Below, piece after piece: positions 10,020-20,588 of a stretch of 64,000 nt of DNA. Positions within the stretch are counted from its first letter, which is position 1; the number at the start of each line of letters is the position of its first letter. A model generated the notes under the pieces. It did no database searches. It was not told the origin of the DNA and was given only the letters and a program-made list of their open reading frames with translations. The stretch lies in contig CM070899.1 in NCBI GenBank assembly GCA_036417435.1, positions 68,713,001 to 68,777,000 on the forward strand. The letters run 5' to 3'. A program made the translations under genes and the position numbers. The DNA comes from Inia geoffrensis (lineage: Eukaryota; Chordata; Mammalia; Artiodactyla; Iniidae).

Positions 10020-13000
10020 TAATTTTTAAAAATACCTCCACTGAGATAAAATTTATATGCCATAAAATTTTACCCATTGTAAATATACAATTCAATATTT
10101 TTTAGCAAATATGTAGAATTCGGGGTAAATTTGACTATGACTCAGTTCTAGAACATTTTTCGTACACCCCAAAAGTTTCCTCAATATCATTTATGGTCAA
10201 TCCTTCCCAGCCTCAGGTAGCTGTTCATCTGCTCTCTATAAATTTGCCTTTTCTGGAAATTTCGTATGAATAGAATGATATAATAGCCTTTTGTGTTTGG
10301 CTTATTTCACTTAGCATACTGTTTTAGGTGTTCATCCAGGTTGTAGTACGTATCAGAAGTTCATTTCTTTTTATTGCTCAATAGTATTTAATCGTATGAA
10401 TATACCTACCACATTTGGTTTTACCATTCACCAGCTAACAGGCATTTGTATTTGCTTCCAGATTTTGTTATTATAAATAATGCTGCTGTGAACATTTGTG
10501 TAAAAGCTTTTGTGTAGTCATATGCTTTCATTTCTTTGGGGTATATGTCTAGGAGTGGCATTGCTAGGTCATTTGGTAATTCTAGGCTTGACCTTTTAAG
10601 AAACTGCCAAGCTGTTTTCCAAATGGCTATACCATTTTATACTCTTATCAGCAATGTATGAAGTTTCCAGTTTTTCAATATCTTTGCCAACATCTAGTAT
10701 TGTCACCCCTTTTGATGAGTGATTTTCATGTGTGGACGTGGTATTTCACTGTGGTTTTAATTTGTATTTTCCTAATGATTAATAATATTGAGAATGTTTT
10801 TATTGGCTTATTAATTAGCCATTTGTATATTTTCTTTGGTAAAATGTTTACTACAATCTTTTGACTATATTTAATTGGGTTAATTTATTTTTTTTTTCTT
10901 TTATGTATCATGCTTTTAATATCATATCTAGGGAATCCTTCCCTAATCCAAGGTTTTCTTCTATGGTTTCTTCCATAAGTTTGATAACTTTAGCTCTTAC
11001 AATTATGTCTGTAATCTGCTTTTAGTTACTTTTTGTATACAGTATAAAGTAAGGGTCTAAATTCATTCTGTTACAGATGTATATCCAACTGTCCCAGCAA
11101 CATGTGTTGAAAAAAATCATAGTGTTCCTACTAAATCAACTGATCATAAAGATAAGGGTTTATATCTGGACTCTGAATTCTTTTCCATTGATTTACATAT
11201 CTGTCTTTACACTTACCACAGTGTCTTCATTATTCTAGGTTTATGGTAAGTTTTGAAATTGGGTGGTATAAGTTCCACAAATTTGTTGTTTTTAAAAATT
11301 GTTTTAACTATTTTAAGTCCTTTGCATTTTCAGGTAAATTTTAGGATCAGCTTAGTTCCACAAAAATGACTCCTGGGATCTTGTTTGGGATTGCACTGAA
11401 TCTACAGATCAATTTGGGAAAAACTGCCATCTTAGCAATATTTATTGAGGCTTCCAGTCCATGAACATGGAATATGATTCCAATTCCTTAGATCTTTAAT
11501 TTCTCTCAGTGTTTTGTAGTTTTCAGAGCACATTTCTCCCAGTTCTCTTGTTAATTTTTTTCCCCAAGTATGTTATTTTCATTAATTTTATTGAGAATGG
11601 AATTGTCTCTTAATTTCCTTCCAGAATTTTTTTTTTGGTAAGAAAACAATCAGCAATAAAATAATTTTTGTATATTGATCTTCTATCTTGTGACTTTGTT
11701 TAGTTTATTTCAAATAAACTAGTTCTATTAGTTTTAGTTCTAATAGTTTTTTTTATTGTTTTATTTGTTTGTTTTGGTAGATTCCTTAGGATCATGCCAT
11801 CTGTGAATAAAAACAGTTTTACTTCTTTCTTTTCAATCTGTATTCTTTCAATTGCTTTCTCTTGTCTGACTGTACTACAGAGAACCTACTATAGGATGTT
11901 GAATAGGAGTGGTGGGAGTGAATATCTCGCCTAGTTCTTGATTTGGGGGAAAAGCATTCAGTCTTTTACCATTGCATATGAGGTTAGCTGTAAGTTTCTC
12001 ATAGATGCTCCTTGTCAAGATGAGGAAGTTCCTCACTTGTTGAGAGTTTTTATTGTAAATGGGTGTTGGGTTGTCAAATACTCTTCTGGTGTCTATGAGG
12101 TAATCACGTGTTTTTTGTCATTAATATTGTACATCCATCAGTTGATTTTTGGATATTAAACCAACTTTGCATTCCTGGGATAAATTCCACTTGGTCACAG
12201 TGTATAATCCTTTTTATCTGTTCTTAGATTTGGTTTACTAATATATTGGTAAGAAATTTTGCATCATTATTCATGAGGGATATTAGTCTGTAGTTTTCTT
12301 TTCTTGGATGTCATTGTTTGGCTTTAGTATGCTTGATGTTTCCAGAGCTCTCTGATACTTTGACTATTTTTCTTTAATTTGCTTTTCAAAAAATTCTTCA
12401 GAATGGATATATTATATTGATCTATCTTCAAGTTCACTGATTATTACTTCTGTTATCTCATAACTGTTGTTAAGTCAACCAAGGAATTTTCATTTTGTTT
12501 ATTGCACTTTTTAATTTTTAGAATTTCTGTTTGGTTCTTTCTAATAGATTCTATTTCTTTACTGATAATCCCTTTTTGTTGAATAATTGTCATCATACTT
12601 TCCTTGAGATCGTTAAACATAGTTTGCATCAGTTTTTTGAACATATTTAAAATAGTTTCATTGAAGTCTTTATCTGCTAACTCTAACATCCGAGTCCAAT
12701 CAAGGAGAGTTTCCATTAGCTGCCTCCCCCTCCCCCAACCTCAAACACAGGTCAAATTTTCTGCTTTTTGGATGGTTTGTATTTTTTTTCAAACTAGATA
12801 TTTTAAATAATATACTGTAGCAACCCTGAATTTTGATTTTCTTTATTTTTTTTCTGAGAGTTTTATTATTGTTGATTTTATTTTGTTTTGTTTTATTTTT
12901 TTCATTTTCACCAAGAACTTTATTGAACAACGTATTCACCCTTTTGTTCCACTACCTTTGTTTTGTTTTTATAAGTAACTTGTCTGGACTTTATCTGAAG

Positions 13001-13690
13001 AATCTGTCACTCCTGTGGTATGTGGTATGTAGCTACTGATATTTAATCAGTTAAAAAAAGTCTTATTTTTATTTTTTAGCCTCTGTGCCTGAATAATTTA
13101 CTTGTCAGCTAATGTTTGGTCAGAGGTTCTGCTCAAACACCTTGAGCCTTTATGGCTTCTACCCTCTGCTTGTGACTCTGTGTTTGGTTTGGGTAGTACA
13201 TTGACAGTCCAAGCAGTTATCAAGTCTGCTCCAGATTTTACTTTTTACTGAGTCCTCTCAGGTTTCCACTGCCTTGCATGCAGCCTTCCAGACAGCAACC
13301 TGGGGTTAGAAGAGTTGAAGGCTTTTGTCACTGCCATAGGGCATGGATTTTCCATCTTCAGTTCCAAATTAAACCAGCCTGCTTTCCTCACTTCCCCCAT
13401 ACCAGCAGCAAAGCTGCTTTTTAACCACCAGCCCTGCCCAGGCGGAACTACCGAACTGGCAGAGCTGGTGATGGTGGAGGAGATAAAAGAAGCCTCAGGC
13501 AAGAACAACGCTGTCTCCCACAGTTCTTACATAGTTTTTTTTTTTTTCCCCTTAATATATACTTCTCTTCTGTTTGTCTTTGGTCAATTTCTAGAGCCCT
13601 GAAATGCTTGTTTCTTACAATGCTGTCCAGTTTAATAGTTGCCCTGGAGGAAAGGATTTGTTGGCCTCTTTACTCCTCTGTGGCTGGAGC
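10020..13690 (-). repeat. Old L1M element, antisense, internally deleted
   Basis: From 10020 the plus strand shows the antisense L1 3' region ('ccataaaattttaccc', 'ctgctgtgaacatttgtg', 'gggtatatgtctaggagtgg'). ORF2 reverse-transcriptase-region antisense follows to about 12335 ('ttgcattcctgggataaa', 'tgtagttttcttttcttgg'). From about 12340 to 13690 the sequence resembles an L1 5' region or HAL1, including the GC-richer block at 13240-13510. At 3.7 kb it is too short for a complete L1, so the endonuclease and N-terminal ORF2 part is missing, or two adjacent elements (L1M and HAL1) are joined. No open frame survives. Confidence 0.75.
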
Positions 13691-14739
13691 TTCCATTATG
13701 TGTTTTTGATAGGATTGGCATGTTTTGAACAATGATTAATATTTGTATATGACAGTGGAATGAGGAGTCAATAGGCACGTGTTTCTGACTCTCTGACTGG
13801 TACTATTGAGGGATGCATACAGAGAGCAACTCCTCTTCTCCAAGTCTCTATTGCATTGGATAAGAGGGTTTTTATGTCTCATTCTTTCTTAAAAACAGTT
13901 TGCTTCAGTTTTTAAAACATTTTTTGAACATATTCCTGGTAACTTAAGATAGATATAAAACCTTTCTCATGAGCTTTAAAATGTTTTCACAAGTGAAAAA
14001 TCATTCTCAAGACTTTGGCTCCAAGAATAGCTAGCCTTAGGGTTCATAAGAATCCACCCCCTTCCACACCCCCGACCAAAATCAATGGATGAGAATGAAT
14101 AATCCCCTGGGAGGAAAACTTTTCCTCTATCAACTTAGGTCCTAGTGTTTGGGGCCTATGAATTAATTGACAACAGACAGATTAACCAAAGAAAAGCTTA
14201 TTACACATGCAGGAGTACTCTATATAGAGAGTACCTCCCTGAATAGTTAGGATTAAAGGTTTCTATACCAGCTTAATAAGGTAGAGGGTGGAGGAGGGAG
14301 CTAGGGCTTCAGATGATGGAAGGTTCTGATGCTTGTTTACACATTTTTTTAGGGGACTGTCCTGCTGCCCAAGGTCAGGTACCCTCCAGACTGGAGACCT
14401 CTCAGGGGTGGGTAGGCAGTTTGTGGTAGCTGACACCTGTAAACTCTACAAAGCTTTTTTAGTCAGAAAAGGGAGGTTCAGATAAGATATCATTTTGCAT
14501 GTGCTGTAGCTCAGATGTTTTCACTTTGATACCATTTTGGTGGGTTTTTGGTCGCTTCATTCCACTTACTGGTCTTATTCAGTTGTTCTTTTTAACAAAT
14601 AAGACACTGCAGGTGGTAGGAGGATCCTAACAGTGGCTAATATGGAAAAAAGAGTAGAGAAACATAGATTTGACTTTAGAACCTACTTAAGATGGTATTT
14701 GATATAGCTCACTTCATTTCTGTTTGACTATAACTCCTT
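13691..14739. other. Unclassified; possible LTR-like segment 14140-14620
   Basis: The stretch 14140-14620 ('gattaaccaaagaaaagc', 'gagagtacctccctgaatag', 'aggatcctaacag') looks like an old dispersed repeat, but I cannot name it. No gene evidence. Confidence 0.35.
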
Positions 14740-14954
14740 TAAATCCCCTGAAAGTGTTCAGATGTCATAATGAGGAGTTTGGCTTTTATTTGATGATACT
14801 ACAGAGTCAAATGTTTTTATCAAGACAGTGGCATGATCAGAGTTATTCTTCAGAAAGGTAATTCTTAGAGTAATAATGTGTGGAGGGTATGAAAATAAAG
14901 GCTGGAGATTAGGAAGGCCAATAAAAGTCATCTGCAATAATACAGGACAGATAG

Positions 14955-15375
14955 TTCATAAATTTTAGTGCACATCAAAATCACCTGGAGGTCTTGTTAA
15001 AACAGATTGCTGGGGCTTCCCTGGTGGCGCAGTGGTTGAGAGTCCGCCTGCCGATGCAGGGGACACAGGTTCGTGCCCCCGTCCGGGAAGATCCCATATG
15101 CCGCGGAGCGGCTGGGCCCGTGAACCATGGCCGCTGAGCCTGCGCGTCCGGAGCCTGTGCTCCGCAACGGGAGAGGCCACAGCAGTGAGAGGCCCGCGTA
15201 CCGCCAAAAATAAAATAAAAAAAAAAAAAACAAAAAACAAAAAACAGATTGCTGGCCTCACTACCAGAGTTTCAGATTAAATAGGTCTGGGAAGGGGGTG
15301 CTTGAGAATTTTTATTTCTAACACGTTTCCAGGTGACCCTGATGCTGTTGGTTCACTTTGAGGACCATTGGTCCA
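14955..15375 (-). mobile_element. MER20-type hAT (Charlie) nonautonomous DNA transposon
   Basis: With the nested SINE removed, the sequence reads 'tgcacatcaaaatcacctgg', 'gtcttgttaaaacagattgctgg', 'agagtttcagatt', 'taggtctggg', 'atttctaacacgtttcc', 'ggtgaccctgatgctg', ending 'actttgaggaccattgg'. This is the reverse complement of MER20 with its relic terminal sequences. No transposase is encoded, as is normal for the family. Confidence 0.75.
15014..15240 (+). repeat. Young CHR SINE with perfect 15-bp TSD
   Basis: It begins 'ggcttccctggtggcgcag', contains the B-box region 'ggttcgtgcccc', and retains many CpGs ('gccgcggagcgg', 'gcgcgtccgg'). It ends 'gcgtaccgcc' plus an A-rich tail. The TSD aaaacagattgctgg at 14999-15013 and 15241-15255 is identical in both copies. 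It inserted inside MER20. CpG retention and the perfect TSD argue for a recent insertion. Confidence 0.95.
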
Positions 15376-16070
15376 GGCAAAGGAAATAAACACTTGAACC
15401 AGAATGGTGGCAACAGGATGGAAATCTATCAGAATGGAAGGCTTCACATGTCCCAGTAATTTATAGGATATGGAGAATGAAGTTGTAGTCCAAGATGACA
15501 GAATTCAGATTCAGACGTGGACGTTCGGTAGTCTTATTAATAGAGGTAATTTGTAGAAGGTTATCTGGAGACGTAGGTTGATGAGTTTATTTTGAACATA
15601 ACTGAATTTGAAATGCTAGAAAGACACTTTGCTAAGGATTATCAGCAAACATTTGGAAATGTGGCTTCTTATCTGTGAGAGGCTGGGGTCAGAAATGAAG
15701 TTTTGAAGCTGTCACAATAGAAGTGAGTTTGAGGCTGTGGAAATGGTCGAAGCTGCAGTGGGACTTTAAGGCCCAAGCCAAGAACAGAACTGTGGATTCT
15801 TACCTTCCGGAAGTGGGAGAAATAGGAAACAGGAGGGGCCAGGAGAGTGCAGTGTTATATTGTGGAAAGGAAGAGAAAGGGTAAACAAAGAGTCAGCAGG
15901 GTCCAGGCCTGCAGAAAAAGATGAGTGCCTTTCAGTGTCATTAGATTCTGTGATGAGGAGGTGATTGGTGACTTTTAAAAGAGAAATTTCAGCAGAATGG
16001 GAAGACAGAGGCAAGATTATAAAAGTTTAAGGAGCGAGTAAATGGTTACAAAGTAGAGACCATTAGGTCT

Positions 16071-16800
16071 TCATAACCAAATGTGAAACAAATGGATATT
16101 AAGAAAAAAAAAAAAGCAATCCTGAAAACTCAATGGAGTTCAAACATGCCACTCCTGAACAGACAGAATTAACTCCACATTTTTAGGGAATTTGAAAAGC
16201 TAGTATTTGGGTTTGGTGAAGCCAGAAAAGAGTTGTGATTAGAAGCAAGGCAAGCACCAATAATAGTAAGCAAGAAATGGAGCAGTGGTTTAGTAAACAC
16301 AAACACCACTGAGTGCACAGAAAGAAGAAAAATGTGGGTAAAAAAATTTTAAAAGGGGAAAGGGACCAAAATGTGTCTTTGAGGGATATATTTAGGGATG
16401 TTCTATCAGGGACATTAATGTCCTATCTGGTTACTTAATCACCTACTGATGAAAAGATGGAATTTTAATGTTGCCAGGATTTACTTTTATATACAGTTGA
16501 TTCTTTCTTAATAACACCAAAAATTAATAGCACTTACTCTCATCTTCAAGTGCAGTTCATAGGAATCTAAAGTGTGCAGTGAGATAATTATTACTGAGAT
16601 ACTCGATTTTTGCAGCACCGTAAGTATAGTAATATGATCTGAGTTTGCAAATGCCATTATTTTCTGAAAGGGCTGTGGGCTCGGGACCAATGAGAACGAT
16701 GGGGATTATCCACATAACCCAATGAAAGAGGAGTGCAGACACAGTTCTTATAAAAATAAATATAGAAAGGTACTTTTATCATCATTTGTACTCCCTTCCC
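16071..16800. other. No gene seen; unclassified
   Basis: A-rich tracts (A12 near 16107) and no convincing repeat or exon. Overlapping minus-strand ORFs at 16508-17044 run into the LTR and are shadows. Confidence 0.4.
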
Positions 16801-17214
16801 TGTAAGGCCAACTGGCCCGAGGCAGGGGAACGCAATCAGATTCACAGGTTGCATCAGACCGAAACTCTCCGGACCATCCAGTTCCCGGAACTGACCTGGG
16901 GACTTTCCGCCCGGCCCAGCCTTCCCGCCTTTCGAGGGGCGGGACTAACGGTCCCAAGACTGATGCAACCGGCACCAGATATTGCCACGATACCCGAAGA
17001 GCCCGCCAAATAAGGGATACCCTGCGCCCTCCCAGGTTCACCACACCCCTTTCCCTTCTTCCCCTATAAAATCTTGCCCAACCCTCGCCCGGGTGCGACT
17101 TCTCTGGCCCCTTTCTTTCGGGCCAGTGAACCTCGCCTGGGAGCGCTCCCTAATAAAGCTCACTTGAAGCTTTCCTCTGTTTCGCGGTGCCGTTTGTTAA
17201 GATCCGACCTTACA
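16801..17214 (+). repeat. Solo LTR, ERV1/gammaretrovirus-like, CpG-rich
   Basis: This 414-bp element is bounded by the inverted termini TGTAAGG (16801) and CCTTACA (ending 17214), with a 5-bp direct repeat ttccc at 16796-16800 and 17215-17219. U3 is CpG-rich. It carries TTCCCGGAA at 16882-16890 (STAT/GAS-type palindrome), GGGACTTTCC at 16899-16908 (NF-kB consensus), TTCCCGCC at 16922-16929 (E2F-like) and GGGGCGGGA at 16936-16944 (Sp1/GC box). TATAAAA is at 17065-17071 and AATAAA at 17152-17157, so the U3-R-U5 order is on the plus strand. No gag, pol or env sequence flanks it, so recombination between two LTRs left a solo LTR. ERV1 is inferred from size, termini and TSD length; the family name is unknown to me. 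Confidence 0.88.
16882..16944 (+). promoter_or_regulatory. Composite STAT / NF-kB / E2F / GC-box matches in LTR U3
   Basis: Four consensus matches lie within 63 bp: TTCCCGGAA, GGGACTTTCC, TTCCCGCC and GGGGCGGGA. They lie upstream of the LTR TATA box at 17065-17071. Matches are seen directly; factor binding and activity are inference. Confidence 0.55.
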
Positions 17215-17219
17215 TTCCC

Positions 17220-18836
17220 CCCTTTTAGGTCATTGGAAGTAGTAGTTAGAAACATATGTACTTTCACACTAGACCTTGTGTTTTGTTTTCTAAGCACAGG
17301 GGAAATTTCTTTAGCTGAATTCCTTGCTCAGCGTACATTAAAGAACTGATGTTCACAGTATAGCTGATAGTTAGTGGAAATGAAATAATCTGTATTGACA
17401 CATTTGGAAGTTTCACATCTTTTTCTACTTAACATGCTAACATGATAATTGCCAGACTGATGATTTTTCCAGTGACATATCTCCTTTTGTCAATATTTAG
17501 ACCTGTGTATAGAAAGCTTATCTAACACACCTGGCTAATTTTCACTTCGTTTAAAAATAAATGAAACATGTTTAGCCTGATGGGTTAGAAGGAAGAAAAA
17601 GCGATTTTATAAGTAATTTTCTCAAAACACCTTTATGATAAGAAAATAAATATAAAAAGATTTTTCTTCACTAGCTGTATTTAATCAGATTTAAAATCTT
17701 AGCTGGAGTATGTGTTAAGATCATCTTATGAATTTTGAGGCTGCTTTTTTTTCCTTCAGGAAAATTCTTTGGAAACTCAAAAAAAATTACTTGAAATATT
17801 CAGAGTGACCTCTGATTTGGGTACTGCAGCTTTGAAAGGCCATCCTAGAGTTTGGTTTACTTGTTATTGTTTTGAGATGCTCCACTTGTAACCAATGGCC
17901 AGTGCATCACAACATCCATAACTCAGAAGAGTCTTGGTCTTAATTTAGTGACTTAGAAGATTAAAACTTATTGTAGGGAAGCTCTCCTATAATAAGCTCA
18001 AGGTGACCCATTCTCTCCAAGATTACTGGTGAGTCACCTGAGAAGAGCATAAAAGAAATGTAACTCAAATTACCCCGTTTCCTGACTAGGTGGGTGGTCC
18101 TTGTTTTACTTTTTTCTTTGGTTTGGAAAACAGGAGTTTCAGTTTAGCATAAAAATCCCTTTGGCAGCAAATGCTGATGTCCCCCAGGTCTCTGTCAGTC
18201 TGATGAAGCAGGAGGGTGCTAAGGACCGGGAAATGCTTATTTCAAAAAGCTAAGGCGAATGGAGATCTTAAACTGTTTTCTGATTGGTTTGTCATCATCA
18301 TGCTCTTGAGGGCTTTATTGTTCCTCTCACTCCCCCTTCTTCCCTTTTCATAAAATATAATTGCTGTTTAAAAATGTTAGCCTGGCTTTCTTTTGAAAGT
18401 AGAATTGTACTGACAGTAACTGGGTTAACTGTTTGGCTAGATTTTTCTGGTTTCCAAAGAATGCTTCAAAAGTGTGGAAATAAAGCTCTTTTTCTTTTTC
18501 TTTTTTATGGCTAACAACTTCCCAGCCTTATAATTTGCTGTCCCGTTGCAGTGGAGTTCATTATCTTTGTATTACAGTTTAGCCATTCTGTTGTTTCCAT
18601 CCTTTCATTCTCCCCTGAATTCTTGCTGAAAACGGCAATAAATGTAACACAGCTGAGGCTTGCATACAAACTGAAGACATAATGAGAACAGTACTTTCAT
18701 AGGAATTCTACCCCACATCATGAGTTTCATTTTAAATATTCAGAATGAAAAGCCATACTCCAAGTATACTAAAGTATTTCCCCCTTCATTCTCTGACCTT
18801 CTCTCTTTCCAAATTCAATTATACAATAAAGCACAT
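17220..18836. other. No gene seen; apparently unique sequence
   Basis: AT-rich and largely repeat-free by eye. Small plus-strand ORFs (18284-18514 and the start of 18745-19065) have no recognisable protein content. Confidence 0.4.
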
Positions 18837-19220
18837 TAAAAAAAAAAATTATTTATTTATTTATGGCTGTGTTGAGTCTGTTGCTGCATGTGGGCTTTCT
18901 CTAGTTGCTGCGAGCTGGGGCTACTCTTTGTCGCGGTGTGCAGGCTTCTCATTGCGGTGGCTTCTCTTGTTGCCGAGCATGGGCTCTAGGCATGTGGGCT
19001 TCAGTAGTTGTGGCACGTGGGCTCAGCAGTTGTGGCTCACGGGCTCTAGAGTGCAGGCTCAGTAGTTGTGGCTCGTGGGCTCTAGAGTGCAGGCTCAGTA
19101 GCTGTTGTGCATGGGCTTAGTTGCTCCATGGCATGTGGGATCTTCCCAGACCAGGGCTTGAACCCGTGCCCCCTGCATTGGCAGGGGGATTCTTAACCAC
19201 TGTGCCACCAGGAAAGTCCC
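18837..19220 (-). repeat. Long-form CHR SINE with internal 36-bp duplication
   Basis: On the plus strand the (TTTA)n tail is followed by 'ggctgtgttgagtctg', repeated 'gtagttgtggc' modules, 'catgtgggatcttccc' and a terminal 'ccaccaggaaagtccc'. A short TSD, agcacat, lies at 18830-18836 and 19222-19228. The body includes a tandem duplication at 19030-19101. The 106- and 71-residue ORFs here are SINE translations. Confidence 0.9.
19030..19101 (-). repeat. 36-bp tandem duplication inside SINE
   Basis: Two adjacent 36-bp units starting 'ttgtggctc' and ending 'ggctcagtag' (19030-19065 and 19066-19101) differ at two positions (ac versus gt after 'ttgtggctc'). Confidence 0.9.
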
Positions 19221-19228
19221 TAGCACAT

Positions 19229-19977
19229 CATTTTTATCTTCACTTGCCTGTAGAAGAAACAAAGTCATGCAAAGCCTCTGAAGATTTGGAGTAATGGCCC
19301 AAGAAATCACTAAATATGATATTTTTTGTTGCACCGAAGAGCAATATATTGCAACACCAAAGTTTTAAGTAATAGAATAAAGCTGGAATTGTAAGTTAAA
19401 GCTGAGTGGCTAGACTTTACTAGTTATTCTGGAAAGTCAACTAGAAAAATGACCATTAATTGTGTAATTTGCTATTACAAGGCAAATGCAATACCTAACT
19501 AAGTGCAGCCCATAGAATGAAGACTATATAGTGAAATATCCCTAGTCATTTGATTTAAAATACCCCATGAGAAGAGATCCTCTAAAATAGTACCTACTAT
19601 TCTTTTTGTGACCTCATTACAATGGTTCCAGATAATTAAAAATAATATACACCTAAATCAATAGTTCTAGTAACCAGTCAACTACCTGGGGCTTACATTC
19701 TTTAACAGAAATAGAAGTCCTTGGCATTTCTAATTTATAAGACCTTGCTTTCTATTAGCTATTTTGGCAAAATAAGGTTGGCAATAAAGCTATAGGCAGG
19801 GACTGTCTAGAGTTAATTTTTGATTAGAATATCACAGGTCATGTAATTAGAGAATGAAAATGAAGTAAATACAAGCATTTCTAGAAATGACTACGGAATA
19901 CAAAGAATGGCATAATTTGAATGAATTAAATGGTGTCAAATACAGTGTTTTTCATACTTTTATAGAATACAGCACAG
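19229..19977. other. No gene seen; unclassified
   Basis: AT-rich, apparently unique sequence without a notable ORF or repeat. Confidence 0.4.
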
Positions 19978-20119
19978 TTTTGTTTTGTTTTTTTGGCTAT
20001 GCCACACGGCTTGCGGGATTTTAGTTCCTCAACCTGGGATTGAACCTGGAACCCCCGGCAGTGAGAGTGCTGGTAGTGAGAGTGCTGAGTCCTAACCGCT
20101 GGACAGCCAGGGAATTCCC
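19978..20119 (-). repeat. CHR-1-type SINE
   Basis: Plus-strand order: T-rich tail, 'ggctatgccacacggcttg', 'gggattgaacctgg' (reverse B-box), 'cctaaccgctgg', 'ccagggaattccc'. A 15-bp unit 'agtgagagtgctggt' is tandemly repeated near 20060-20090. No clear TSD was found. Confidence 0.85.
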
Positions 20120-20576
20120 ACAATAAAGTTCTTTTCCTCTTTAGAAATTATCAATCTCTTTCTGTAGGCAGAACTATGTGGCAACCCAAATTATCATTAC
20201 AAAGTTGCTTGGTGGGTAGAGTATCAATTGAATAACATTAAATGGCAGCAGGAAGACATCCTGAGCCATCCTTCTTAGGGGTGGGTTGGCTTTCTCAGTG
20301 GAACCAGAATACTTGAAGTCCTTTGAGGACTGTTCTGTCTGTCTTGGAAAAAAAGCTTGGAAAAACTAGGTTTGGTTGCTTGATCTTTCTTTCTAGTTCC
20401 CTCAATTCCCTCCAATCCAAATGTTTATTGTTTAGATGAGTTTCATCATTTAATTGATACGTAAGTATGATGGTCATTCTGGTTCTTTCAGTTCACTTTA
20501 CATGGTTATATTTTGGTCTAGTTCATGTACATCTTATAACTTAATCCTCTAGTCCCTTAATTATGTATTACAGTAT
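20120..20576. other. No gene seen; unclassified
   Basis: A short stretch between SINE and L1. A 60-residue minus ORF is not recognisable. Confidence 0.4.
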
Positions 20577-20588
20577 CATCTGGGGACT

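Larger units (their letters stand above)
14740..16070 (-). repeat. L2-like ancient mammal-wide repeat, interrupted
   Basis: The text pattern 'atgaggagtttgg', 'gacagtggcatgatcag', 'ggagattaggaaggcc', 'ggcaacaggatgg', 'gatatggagaatgaa' matches a common antisense L2-type 3' sequence also seen at 30740-31800 and 53795-54890. It is split by a MER20 element that itself contains a SINE. An 82-residue minus ORF at 15766-16014 is a chance frame. Confidence 0.5.

Noticed and set aside
15032..15280. Recurring peptide family (MVESPPADAGDTGSCP-like) encoded at 7606, 15032, 28578, 55697, 56791 and 60729
   Set aside because: All copies are translations of the same CHR SINE; open on several frames because the copies are young, not because they code.
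16748..17044. 98-codon minus-strand and 75-91-codon plus-strand frames over the LTR
   Set aside because: They lie across U3 regulatory sequence in a CpG-rich LTR; no retroviral or host protein similarity.
18837..19220. Repeated modules suggesting a CRISPR-like or minisatellite array
   Set aside because: Modules are the normal body of a long-form CHR SINE plus one tandem duplication; no spacers of uniform length.
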